A DNA stretch of 40,942 nt, taken from contig FR888457.1 of NCBI GenBank assembly GCA_000432155.1, forward strand, positions 1-40,942. Direction: 5' to 3'. The position numbers and the translations under genes were made by a program. The notes beneath the pieces are model-generated. The model was not told where the DNA came from. It saw nothing but the letters and a program-made list of their open reading frames with translations, and searched no databases. This stretch comes from Eubacterium sp. CAG:274. Its GTDB lineage: Bacteria > Bacillota > Clostridia > Lachnospirales > CAG-274. Below, piece after piece: positions 24,835-32,290 of the stretch. How positions within the stretch are numbered: the stretch's first letter is position 1; each line of letters opens with the position of its first letter.

Positions 24835-24863
24835 TTGACATTTTATAGTGCAGTAACTATAAT
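24835..24863 (+). promoter_or_regulatory. htpG promoter
   Basis: TTGACA (24835-24840), a 17-nt spacer, TATAAT (24858-24863): a fully consensus vegetative promoter placed directly downstream of CIRCE. Confidence 0.85.
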
Positions 24864-24916
24864 ATTATTATAGTAGAAGATTTTAGAATGATATACTTTT
24901 AGGAGATGTTTATAAA

Positions 24917-26806
24917 ATGCAAAAAGGTAATTTATCAATTAACAGCGAAAATATTTTTCCAATTATAAAAAAGTGGCTTTATTCTGATACAGATATTTTT
25001 CTTAGAGAACTTGTAAGTAATGGTTGTGATGCTATTGCTAAGTATAAGAAATTAGTTTCTATGGGCGAGGCTGAAGAAAGCAATAGTCCATATAAGGTTA
25101 CTGTTAGACTTGATGAGAAAAACAGCTTAATTGAAATAGAGGATAATGGTATTGGTATGACTGAAGATGAAGTCAAAGAATATATTACTCAGATTGCCTT
25201 TTCAGGGGCAACAGACTTCATAAGCAAGTATCAGGACCAGTTTGAAAACGGTAATGATATTATTGGTCACTTTGGTCTTGGTTTTTATTCAGCATTTATG
25301 GTTGCTGATAAAGTTGAAATTGATACTTTAAGCTACAAGAAAGATGCTAAGGCTGTTAAATGGGTTTGTGACGGCGGTATTGAATATGAAATTGGCGAGG
25401 GTAAAAAGCCAACAAGAGGTACAATTATTACACTCCATGTAGGAGAAGAAGGCAAGGAATTTTTAAATTCTTGGAAGTTAAAAGAAATTTTAGCTAAGTA
25501 TTGTTACTTTATGCCTACTGAAATTTACTTTGAAGATGTAGAAGAAGTAAAGAAAGCAGAAGAAGAAAGAGCAAAGAAGCTTGCCGAAAATCCAGATACT
25601 GCTCCAGTAGAAGAAGCTCCAAAGCCTGTAAACGATACTACTCCACTTTGGCTCAAGAAACCTAGTGAATGTACTGACGAAGAATATATTAGTTTCTACC
25701 ACAAAGTATTTACTGACTTTAATGACCCACTTTTCTGGATTCATTTAAGTATGGATTATCCATTTAGATTAAAGGGTATTTTATACTTCCCTAAGTTAAA
25801 GCATGAGCTTGATTCAGTAGAAGGTCAGGTTAAGTTGTATAACAATCAGGTATTTATTGCCGATAACCTCAAGGAAGTTATTCCTGAGTTCTTACTTTTA
25901 TTAAAGGGTACTATTGACTGCCCAGACTTACCACTTAATGTAAGCCGTAGTTTCTTACAGAATGACGGTTATGTTACAAAAATGAGCAAGTATATTACAA
26001 AGAAAGTAGCTGACAAGCTTAATTCTATGTTCAAGAAAGACAGAAAACAGTATGAAAGTTTCTGGAATGATATTAGCCCATTTATTAAGTATGGTTGTAT
26101 GAGAGAACACGATTTCTATGACAAGGTAAAGGATAGCCTCTTATTTGTAAATACTGATGGAGAATATGAAACTCTTGATGAATATAAGGCTAAGGCTAAG
26201 GATAGTTCAAAGGTATTCTATGTAAATGATAAACAGCAACAGGCACAGTATATTAAGTTGTTTAAGGATAATGGTGTTGAGGCTGTTGTACTTGATACAA
26301 GACTTGATGTACCTTATGTAGGTTTCTTAGAGGCTAATTGTGGTGGTACTAAGTTTGCTAGAATAGATTCAGATGTATCTGAAATTTTAAAGGGCGAGGA
26401 AAGTGTAAAGCTTGATACAACTGCTCTTGAAGAACTTTTCAAGGCTAATCTTGAAAATGATAATATAAAGATAAAAGTTGAAGCGTTAAAGAGCGAAGAT
26501 GTTTCTGGTATGATTGAGCTTGATGAACAAGCAAGAAGAATGCAGGAAATGAGCAAAATGTATGGTATGGAAAATAGTTTTGATAGCACAAAGGATGAAA
26601 CACTTGTGCTTAATTCAAACAACAAAGTTGTTCAGCTTTTATTGGATTTAAAGAATGATAGTAATAAAGGCGAGGAAACAAAGATGCTTTGTAAGCAGAT
26701 TTATGACCTTGCTATAATGAGTCACAAGCCATTATCAATGGAGGCAATGACAGCTTTTGTAGCTAGAAGTAACAAAATTATGGAACTTTTAGCAGAAAGC
26801 AAATAA
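24917..26806 (+). CDS. htpG: Molecular chaperone HtpG (Hsp90)
   Basis: A 629-residue ATP-dependent chaperone that refolds or stabilises client proteins under stress. The N-terminal GHKL ATPase has ELVSNGCDAI (Glu and Asn/Asp of the nucleotide site, near residues 31-40), IEDNGIGMT, and GHFGLGFYSAFMVADKV. A charged stretch near 215-235 (EEVKKAEEERAKKLAENP) is a short linker insertion. The middle domain includes YNNQVFIADN and the catalytic-loop region LPLNVSRSFLQND. The C-terminal dimerisation domain ends MTAFVARSNKIMELLAESK. Length is normal. The ribosome site AGGAG precedes the ATG. The CIRCE element predicts repression by HrcA and heat induction. Confidence 0.97.
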   Translation: MQKGNLSINSENIFPIIKKWLYSDTDIFLRELVSNGCDAIAKYKKLVSMGEAEESNSPYKVTVRLDEKNSLIEIEDNGIGMTEDEVKEYITQIAFSGATDFISKYQDQFENGNDIIGHFGLGFYSAFMVADKVEIDTLSYKKDAKAVKWVCDGGIEYEIGEGKKPTRGTIITLHVGEEGKEFLNSWKLKEILAKYCYFMPTEIYFEDVEEVKKAEEERAKKLAENPDTAPVEEAPKPVNDTTPLWLKKPSECTDEEYISFYHKVFTDFNDPLFWIHLSMDYPFRLKGILYFPKLKHELDSVEGQVKLYNNQVFIADNLKEVIPEFLLLLKGTIDCPDLPLNVSRSFLQNDGYVTKMSKYITKKVADKLNSMFKKDRKQYESFWNDISPFIKYGCMREHDFYDKVKDSLLFVNTDGEYETLDEYKAKAKDSSKVFYVNDKQQQAQYIKLFKDNGVEAVVLDTRLDVPYVGFLEANCGGTKFARIDSDVSEILKGEESVKLDTTALEELFKANLENDNIKIKVEALKSEDVSGMIELDEQARRMQEMSKMYGMENSFDSTKDETLVLNSNNKVVQLLLDLKNDSNKGEETKMLCKQIYDLAIMSHKPLSMEAMTAFVARSNKIMELLAESK

Positions 26807-26824
26807 TTTAGAAATTAGTATATG

Positions 26825-26853
26825 TTGAAAGACAGCTTTTTTCGTGGTATAAT
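26825..26853 (+). promoter_or_regulatory. lon promoter
   Basis: TTGAAA (26825-26830), a 17-nt spacer ending TGG, and TATAAT (26848-26853), an extended -10. It lies in the 76-nt gap after htpG, so lon can be transcribed on its own as well as by read-through from the CIRCE promoter. Confidence 0.6.
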
Positions 26854-26882
26854 GGCTTGAATATTAAATGAGGTGTTTGTGT

Positions 26883-29180
26883 ATGGATAACAACAGTAGA
26901 TTTATGCCAATACTGTTAATAGACGGTGTTGTGCCATTTCCAAATAGTAAATATACCTTTAGTGTTGAGCAAGAATCCCTCATAGAGGGAGTAAAAGCTG
27001 CCTTAGGTATGGATAATAAAATACTTATTGCCAATGCTAAAAAATTTGACGAGGGCATTGTTGAAGGCAATATATATAGAATAGGTGTAGTAGGTAAAAT
27101 TGAGGGTGCTATGCGTATCCTTGATGGTGTGTTGAAGATTACTGTTTCCACAAGTGAAAGAGGCTTTATAAACAGTATTCAGAAACATTCTGATTTTACA
27201 TTATGTCAGGTGGACTCTATTACTGAAATAAATAGTGATGTTGAAAGAGCTGATGTGTCTAAGGATATATTAATGGATTTATTTAATAACTTTAGAGCAG
27301 AAATACCTGTTCAGCCTTTGACTTCAAAGTTAGTAAAAGAGGCTGAAGATGTTGGTCAGCTTTGTGATGTTTTAGGTGATAAGGTTGTTAGGGCCTTTGA
27401 TGACAAGCGTAAAATATTAGAAGAAACTGATATTTACGAAAGAACAGTAGTTACTATTGCCTTTATGGAAAAGGAAATAGAAAGAGCTAATGTAAAGAAC
27501 GAAATAATGAACAGAGCTAGAGCCAATATGGAAGAAGCTCAGAAAGAATACTTCCTTAGAGAAGAATTAAAGGCTATTAATGAAGAATTGGGCGATAAAA
27601 GTGGCGTAGGCGAAGAAATTAATGGCTACAGAGAAAAAATGAAAAAGCTCAATATGCCACAGTACGCTGTTGACAAACTTGAAAAGGAATTTGAAAGACT
27701 TAAAAGAAGTCAGCAGGGTGCACAGGAAGGTTCTGTTATTAGGGACTATATTGACAATGTGTTATCACTTCCTTGGGGAATTTATTCAAAAGAAAGCAAG
27801 GATTTAAAGAAAGCTGAAAGAATACTTAATAAAGACCATTATGGACTTGAAAAGGTTAAGGAAAGAATTGTAGAATTTCTTGCTGTAAAGGCAGCAACAG
27901 ATAATATCAATGCTCCTATCCTTTGCCTTGTAGGACCTCCTGGTGTAGGTAAAACTTCTATTGCAAAGTCAATGGCTAGAGCATTAGGCAGAGAGTATGT
28001 AAGAATGAGTTTAGGTGGTATAAGTGATGAGGCCGAAATCAGAGGTCATAGAAGAACTTATTTAGGTGCAATGCCTGGTAGAATTATAGCTGCTATGCGT
28101 CAGGCTGGTGCATCAAATCCACTTATTCTTTTAGATGAAATAGATAAAATTGGTAAGGATTATAAGGGCGACCCTGCTGCTGCATTCCTTGAAGTATTAG
28201 ATGCAGAGCAGAATGTAAACTTTAGAGATAATTATCTTGAAATGCCTTATGATTTAAGCAAGGTTCTCTTTATTTGTACAGCTAATAGCCTTGATACAAT
28301 TCCTGGTCCACTTAGAGATAGATTGGAAATTGTTGAACTTTCTAGCTATACAGCAGAAGAAAAACAGCATATTGCAGAGGAATTCCTTATTCCAAAGCAG
28401 TTAAAAGCAAATGGTCTTACAAAATCTCAGCTTAGATTTAAGAAAGATGCTGTAGCTGATATGATTGAGAGTTATACTCGTGAGGCTGGTGTAAGAAGTT
28501 TAGAGAGATTAGTTGGTGCTGTATGCCGAAAGGTAGTAAAGGAAAGAATACATTCAACTAAACTTGTGACAATTACTAAGAAGAATATTACAGATTATCT
28601 CGGTAGAAGAAGATTTAAACCAGAAACTATAAATGCCAAGGATGAAGTTGGTATTTGTAGAGGACTTGCTTGGACAAGTGTAGGTGGTTGTACTCTTAGT
28701 GTAGAAGTTAATATTCTCAAAGGTAAGGGTAACTTCAAGATTACCGGTAATGTCGGTAAGGTTATGGAAGAAAGTTATAATGCTGCTTTAAGTTATATTA
28801 GAGCAAATGCAGAAGAACTTGGTGTGGATATAGATTTTGAACATACTGATGTCCATATTCATATTCCAGAGGGTGCGACTCCAAAAGATGGTCCATCAGC
28901 TGGTATAACAATGGCAACTGCTATGGTTTCTGCTATGAAGAATGTGCCTGTGCGTTCTGATATTGCTATGACAGGCGAAATAAGCATTAGAGGCAAGGTA
29001 ATGCCTATTGGTGGTTTAAAGGAAAAGGTTCTTGCAGCAAAGAGAGCAGGCGTAAAGAAGATTATTATTCCTGTAGAAAATGCTCCTGACCTTGAAGAAA
29101 TTCCAGAGTATGGTAAGGAAAATATTGAGTTTGTTCTTGCAGAACAGATGAATGATGTTTTAAGTAATAGCTTAGTTTAA
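26883..29180 (+). CDS. lon: ATP-dependent protease Lon
   Basis: A 765-residue soluble protease that degrades damaged and short-lived regulatory proteins. The ATG at 26883 is chosen for its GAGGTG ribosome site; an ATG 15 nt earlier overlaps that site. Domains in order: substrate-binding N domain (1-200), coiled-coil linker, AAA+ ATPase with Walker A GPPGVGKTS beginning at 351 and Walker B LILLDEIDKIG, and the C-terminal protease domain with catalytic Ser672 (PKDGPSAGITM) and Lys713 (IGGLKEKVLAAKRAG). All active residues are intact. It follows htpG and completes a protein-quality-control pair. Confidence 0.97.
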   Translation: MDNNSRFMPILLIDGVVPFPNSKYTFSVEQESLIEGVKAALGMDNKILIANAKKFDEGIVEGNIYRIGVVGKIEGAMRILDGVLKITVSTSERGFINSIQKHSDFTLCQVDSITEINSDVERADVSKDILMDLFNNFRAEIPVQPLTSKLVKEAEDVGQLCDVLGDKVVRAFDDKRKILEETDIYERTVVTIAFMEKEIERANVKNEIMNRARANMEEAQKEYFLREELKAINEELGDKSGVGEEINGYREKMKKLNMPQYAVDKLEKEFERLKRSQQGAQEGSVIRDYIDNVLSLPWGIYSKESKDLKKAERILNKDHYGLEKVKERIVEFLAVKAATDNINAPILCLVGPPGVGKTSIAKSMARALGREYVRMSLGGISDEAEIRGHRRTYLGAMPGRIIAAMRQAGASNPLILLDEIDKIGKDYKGDPAAAFLEVLDAEQNVNFRDNYLEMPYDLSKVLFICTANSLDTIPGPLRDRLEIVELSSYTAEEKQHIAEEFLIPKQLKANGLTKSQLRFKKDAVADMIESYTREAGVRSLERLVGAVCRKVVKERIHSTKLVTITKKNITDYLGRRRFKPETINAKDEVGICRGLAWTSVGGCTLSVEVNILKGKGNFKITGNVGKVMEESYNAALSYIRANAEELGVDIDFEHTDVHIHIPEGATPKDGPSAGITMATAMVSAMKNVPVRSDIAMTGEISIRGKVMPIGGLKEKVLAAKRAGVKKIIIPVENAPDLEEIPEYGKENIEFVLAEQMNDVLSNSLV

Positions 29181-29194
29181 TATTTAGAACAAAT

Positions 29195-29345
29195 TAACGA
29201 ATTTAGTTTGTGGATTGATGTGTCAATCCGTCGGATTTGTCTTTCCGATTAACTATTAAAAAGGTGCGAATTCCTGTGTGGGTTCGCACCTTTTTTGTGC
29301 TACAAAACAATTAGGTGCGTTAATTTGACATAATTCGACAAATTA
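29195..29345. repeat. Hairpin modules related to 9129-9290
   Basis: GGATTGA-TGTG-TCAATCC and TCGGA-N8-TCCGA hairpins lie at about 29213-29250, the second matching the reverse complement of the CGGAAAGATAAAT module at 9192-9213 with 3 differences in 22. TTGACATAATTCGACA near 29325-29340 is the reverse complement of the 9277-9292 motif. The lon terminator lies between them. No coding capacity was seen. Confidence 0.45.
29258..29296 (+). terminator. lon terminator
   Basis: AAAAAGGTGCGAA (29258-29270) pairs with TTCGCACCTTTTT and ends in T6 (29291-29296). It separates lon from the CRISPR-associated region. Confidence 0.85.
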
Positions 29346-29382
29346 TATCAATCTATTAATATGTTTTATAATATTACATATA

Positions 29383-29412
29383 TTGACAATAAATAATAAA
29401 TAGAGTTATAAT
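29383..29412 (+). promoter_or_regulatory. Promoter of the candidate pseudo-repeat RNA
   Basis: TTGACA (29383-29388), an 18-nt spacer, TATAAT (29407-29412): both boxes are consensus although no gene follows. The predicted start is near 29419. Confidence 0.6.
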
Positions 29413-29610
29413 AAATTATAGATTATGAAAATCTGTTAACTTTTGATAGTGCATAAAACCTATTGGATAGACAGAATAATAATTGTTTTAAATAAAAGGA
29501 TAAGTTTAACAATAAGATTATATGAGTTTATTTTTTATAAGAAGGATTTTTTAACATAGACAAAAAAGTGTAATTTGGTATTGAGTTTAAATGGGTTATT
29601 ATATGTAAGG

Positions 29611-29640
29611 ATAATGATTAGTTCAGAGTGAAATGTAAAT
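29611..29640 (+). repeat. Degenerate CRISPR repeat 1
   Basis: Aligned without gaps to the 30-nt array repeat it has 25 identities: positions 7-15 (ATTAGTTCA) and 17-29 (AGTGAAATGTAAA) are exact, and the last base is T instead of G. The 3' end, which would form the 8-nt crRNA handle, differs at one base only. Confidence 0.85.
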
Positions 29641-29642
29641 TA

Positions 29643-29671
29643 TTGTGTAAAGCAATAAAAGCTATACACAA
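29643..29671 (+). other. Hairpin forming most of the pseudo-spacer
   Basis: TTGTGTA (29643-29649) pairs with TACACAA (29665-29671); after one A-A mismatch AGC pairs with GCT around the loop AATAAAA. It occupies 29 of the 33 nt between the two degenerate repeats and has no T tail, so it is not a usual terminator. Confidence 0.7.
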
Positions 29672-29673
29672 AA

Positions 29674-29703
29674 ATATTAATTAGTTCAAAGTGAAAAATA
29701 ACT
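29674..29703 (+). repeat. Degenerate CRISPR repeat 2
   Basis: 22 of 30 positions match the array repeat; ATTAGTTCA and AGTGAAA are exact, while both ends have drifted. A worn downstream repeat is also typical of described CreA-type RNAs. Confidence 0.75.
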
Positions 29704-29830
29704 TATAAAATTTTTTATAGAAGTATTCTAGTATATCAGCAATAGACCTGATTATTGTACATAAAGAGTGATATATTTGAATTAGATATAAGTTAAATAG
29801 GATAATTTAAGTTATTTATACAAAAAATAA

Positions 29831-29862
29831 GCCGTTGCATGATATGCAACGGCCTACTTTTT
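29831..29862 (+). terminator. Terminator of the candidate small RNA
   Basis: The perfect 10-bp stem GCCGTTGCAT (29831-29840) / ATGCAACGGC (29844-29853) has a 3-nt loop and the tail CTACTTTTT. No protein gene precedes it. Confidence 0.85.
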
Positions 29863-30017
29863 CCAATATGGACAAATTATTAGTTTGGATATAAATTAGA
29901 TTTACATTCCATAATGACAAAGTAAGAAAATACTTTATCCTGGACTAATTTAACAAGTAATATGATAACATATTTTAAGATTAAAAGCAAATTTTTTGCT
30001 TGAATATATATTAGTGG
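29863..30017. promoter_or_regulatory. Region upstream of the cas promoter with reverse-oriented repeat fragments
   Basis: No coding capacity was seen. TTTACATT at 29901-29908 and the following bases match the reverse complement of the first part of the CRISPR repeat (14 of 18 positions over 29900-29917). GGACTAATTTAAC at 29942-29954 resembles the other end of the reversed repeat (GAACTAATTATAAC) with one base missing. Hairpins AAAGTA/TACTTT (29919-29936) and AAGCAAA/TTTGCTT (29985-30001) lie before the -35 box. These may be operator-like sites or worn repeats. Confidence 0.35.
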
Positions 30018-30046
30018 TTGACAAATTAACATATTGGTGCTATTAT
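30018..30046 (+). promoter_or_regulatory. cas operon promoter
   Basis: TTGACA (30018-30023), a 17-nt spacer and TATTAT (30041-30046). The predicted start near 30053 is about 26 nt before the cas6 ATG. It is the only clear promoter for the eight tightly packed cas genes. Confidence 0.75.
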
Positions 30047-30078
30047 GTATTCATAAAATATAAGATGGAGGTGATAAA

Positions 30079-30825
30079 ATGAAATTTCAATTAACTTTTT
30101 CATTAGACAAGCCAGAAATCCCAACAAAGGATTATAGAAGAATTTTTGCCAGTATTATTAAAAACGCTCTATCCAGATATATGGACGGTCAGCTTTTTGA
30201 AAAGTTTTATAAAGATACAAAGCAAAAGGACTTTACTTGGAGTGTAATATTTAATAAGCCTGAATTTTCAGGAGAGGGTATTAAACTTGGAAAAAATGAA
30301 ATAAAAATGATTTTCTCTACATATGACAGAGAAAATACAGGCTATTTTATGTATTCGGCTTTTTTAAAATTATTAAACAAGAGTTTGCCTTTGGATAATG
30401 GTAATGCTATACATCTATTATCAATAAAACAATTTAATCAAAAGATTATTGATAAAAACAGTTGTATATTCAAAACTGTTACAGGTGCTCCAATAGTTGT
30501 TAGAGAACATAACAGGGAAGATAATACAGATAAATATTATACTTCTTTCAATGATGAATTTGATTTTGAATTGACAGAAGGACTTAAAAGACAAGCTGTA
30601 TTAGCAGGTTTTAGTCAAAGTGATGTTAATGAAATAAGTGCAAAGGCGATTAACTGTAATAAAAATGTTGTATATAATTATGGGGCTTATATTGATGCTA
30701 ATACTGGTTTTATCGAAATTAGTGCTAAACCTTATATACTTCAATATTTTTATCAGGCAGGTATTTTGGCTCATCGTTCTATTGGTTTTGGAATGATTGA
30801 TTTAATTGCACAGAAAAATATATAG
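30079..30825 (+). CDS. cas6: CRISPR RNA endoribonuclease Cas6
   Basis: A 248-residue RAMP-fold nuclease that cuts the array transcript within each repeat, leaving an 8-nt 5' handle. The N-terminus MKFQLTFSLDKPEIPTKDYR and following FASIIKNALS fit the first ferredoxin-like domain. The C-terminus AGILAHRSIGFGMIDLI is the glycine-rich Cas6 signature (GxGxxxxxGxG-like). A candidate catalytic His is not certain from sequence alone. The ribosome site GGAGGTGA precedes the ATG. As first gene of the cas operon it is followed 19 nt later by cas8. Confidence 0.92.
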   Translation: MKFQLTFSLDKPEIPTKDYRRIFASIIKNALSRYMDGQLFEKFYKDTKQKDFTWSVIFNKPEFSGEGIKLGKNEIKMIFSTYDRENTGYFMYSAFLKLLNKSLPLDNGNAIHLLSIKQFNQKIIDKNSCIFKTVTGAPIVVREHNREDNTDKYYTSFNDEFDFELTEGLKRQAVLAGFSQSDVNEISAKAINCNKNVVYNYGAYIDANTGFIEISAKPYILQYFYQAGILAHRSIGFGMIDLIAQKNI

Positions 30826-30844
30826 AAGGGAGAGGAGGTTTTTT

Positions 30845-32287
30845 ATGTATGAAAAAAATGGTGTTGAATATAGTACAAGAACAGAATGTATTGATTGGCG
30901 ATATTCAGCAGCTATATTAGGTCTTGTTAAATTTTATGAGTATGCTCAAATAAAGGGTTTTGACTTAAAATTCGATTATGATGAAGATTATATTTACTAC
31001 AATATTGAGGATATAACAGAAGAATTATTTTTAGGCTTTGCAGAAAATTCATTTAAAAAGGATATGCACCATGTTTTTGTAGAAAATGCAATAAGAGATA
31101 AAAATGAGTTTACAGAAGATGAAATTAAAATCATTAATGAAAGACTTTTGGGAAATACGACATTAAAGAAATATTTTTCAAAAAATAAATTTAATGGCGA
31201 AAATAAGTCTGAAATACTAGACCTAATAAATGCAAACAGACAAGAAATAATAAGAGAAACTTTTAGAAACAAGACAAATCTTTATAGAAATTATAACAAT
31301 ACAAATTCTCTTTTTAGTGAGAAAAAAGAAAATTGTAGAGTTTTAGGTTATTGTATTGATATGCCTAAAAAAGGTAAATCAGTTGGTTATAATTTCAATA
31401 CTTCTACATTTGTTGCGGAAGATGATGTCGTATTTGATTTTATTCCTTTTGGATTTGTAATGGGTAGTGATGCAGTATTTATAAATAATAATTCAAGTAT
31501 TAAAAATCTTGAAACTACGAATAATGTACTTGCTATGGAATTAGACAAAAAAGAAAAGGAAAATGACAATAATCGTGCTTTAAGTGCGAAGAATGTACTA
31601 TTTAATATGATTGTTGAAAGTAGCGATTATATTGACTATGATGTTGAAGTAATTACTAAAAAAAGAGAAAATGATTACTTTGAAACACTTTATATAAGAA
31701 AAGAAAGTATAGAAGTTTTTCAATGTATAAAGAAAAAGATACAGGACTACTCTTACTTTGCGAGAAAATATAAAGTAAATGATAATTACTATATAGATAT
31801 TCAAGATAAGGTTATAGATGCCGTTTTGAATATGACAAATGTTACGGATATTATACAAATATTATTAAAAGATGATAATGCAAGTGACTCTTTAAAGTAT
31901 AGTTTTTTAATTGATAAATTAATAAAGGTCAATGTGATGATAACAGGAGGGGTGGACATGTACGAAGAAAAGGAAAAGTGTATTAATTCAGCAAAATATT
32001 GTGCTTTTCACATTACAAAAAATAGCTTAATGAGTGGTAACAATTCAAATAAGTTAAAATCTTATCGAACAAAACTTACAAGTGCCTTAGTTTTTAAAGA
32101 CTATAAGAGGTATTGTGATATATTAATGCAGATGGCTAATTACTTAAATATGGAATTGGATTTTGCCTATAATCTTTTTGTGGATTTTGAGGAAAATGAA
32201 GATATAGCATATGCTTTTGTAAATGGACTTGCTGCTGGTAAAGATGAGAAAAATAAAGAAACAGAAGGTAAAAATGAGGAGGAATAA
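30845..32287 (+). CDS. cas8b: Type I-B Cascade large subunit Cas8 (Cst1-like)
   Basis: A 480-residue protein in the large-subunit position between cas6 and cas7. The ATG at 30845 follows GAGGAGG; an upstream frame opening overlaps cas6. The start MYEKNGVEYSTRTECIDWRY and the size fit the Cas8b1/Cst1 family. Cas8 recognises the PAM and recruits Cas3. The CxxC pairs usual in Cst1-type proteins are missing; only an isolated C-x5-C (NCRVLGYC) is seen. The last 109 residues are helical and preceded by a strong internal ribosome site, consistent with separate translation as Cas11. Assignment rests mainly on position and size, since Cas8 proteins are poorly conserved. Confidence 0.82.
   Translation: MYEKNGVEYSTRTECIDWRYSAAILGLVKFYEYAQIKGFDLKFDYDEDYIYYNIEDITEELFLGFAENSFKKDMHHVFVENAIRDKNEFTEDEIKIINERLLGNTTLKKYFSKNKFNGENKSEILDLINANRQEIIRETFRNKTNLYRNYNNTNSLFSEKKENCRVLGYCIDMPKKGKSVGYNFNTSTFVAEDDVVFDFIPFGFVMGSDAVFINNNSSIKNLETTNNVLAMELDKKEKENDNNRALSAKNVLFNMIVESSDYIDYDVEVITKKRENDYFETLYIRKESIEVFQCIKKKIQDYSYFARKYKVNDNYYIDIQDKVIDAVLNMTNVTDIIQILLKDDNASDSLKYSFLIDKLIKVNVMITGGVDMYEEKEKCINSAKYCAFHITKNSLMSGNNSNKLKSYRTKLTSALVFKDYKRYCDILMQMANYLNMELDFAYNLFVDFEENEDIAYAFVNGLAAGKDEKNKETEGKNEEE
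31958..32287 (+). CDS. cas11b: Internally translated small subunit Cas11 (predicted)
   Basis: Within cas8, in frame, the sequence AGGAGGGGTGGACATG places a near-perfect ribosome site (31945-31951) about 7 nt before ATG at 31958, codon 372 of cas8. The product would be 109 residues, beginning MYEEKEKCINSAKYCAF, helix-rich, with an acidic tail. In type I-B, I-C and I-D systems the Cas11 small subunit is known to be made from an internal start in cas8, stabilising the Cascade belly. No separate cas11 gene exists in this operon. The start signal is seen; the protein is inferred. Confidence 0.7.
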   Translation: MYEEKEKCINSAKYCAFHITKNSLMSGNNSNKLKSYRTKLTSALVFKDYKRYCDILMQMANYLNMELDFAYNLFVDFEENEDIAYAFVNGLAAGKDEKNKETEGKNEEE

Positions 32288-32290
32288 ATT

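Larger units (their letters stand above)
29419..29862 (+). ncRNA. Candidate crRNA-like small RNA unit upstream of cas6
   Basis: A transcription unit of about 440 nt is predicted from a consensus promoter (29383-29412) and a strong terminator (29831-29862). It has no convincing ORF. Inside lie two degenerate copies of the CRISPR repeat of this locus, in the same orientation as the array and 63 nt apart, enclosing a 33-nt pseudo-spacer. The layout pseudo-repeat / pseudo-spacer / pseudo-repeat near cas genes is that of CreA antitoxin RNAs (described with a type I-B system) and of Cas-regulating CreR RNAs. Which, if either, applies here is not shown: I found no convincing seed match of the pseudo-spacer to nearby promoters by eye. 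Alternatives are a decayed array or an ancestral leader-end fragment. The actual 5' end may be much closer to the first pseudo-repeat. Confidence 0.5.

Noticed and set aside
29522..29554. Ten-codon ORF MSLFFIRRIF with adjacent AGA and AGG codons, which recalls the arginine codons of a described CreT toxin
   Set aside because: It has no ribosome site, and AGA is a common arginine codon in the genes of this window, so the known CreT mechanism (rare-codon sequestration) would not work here.
29876..29899. ATTAGTTTGGATATAAATTAG as a third direct pseudo-repeat
   Set aside because: After ATTAGTT only about 6 of 16 positions match the CRISPR repeat, which is no better than chance.
29753..30039. Partial matches of the pseudo-spacer start (TATTG...) at 29753 and 30032, and at 29381 on the plus strand
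   Set aside because: Only five or six leading bases agree and the next positions do not, which is expected by chance in A+T-rich DNA. Too weak to call a target.
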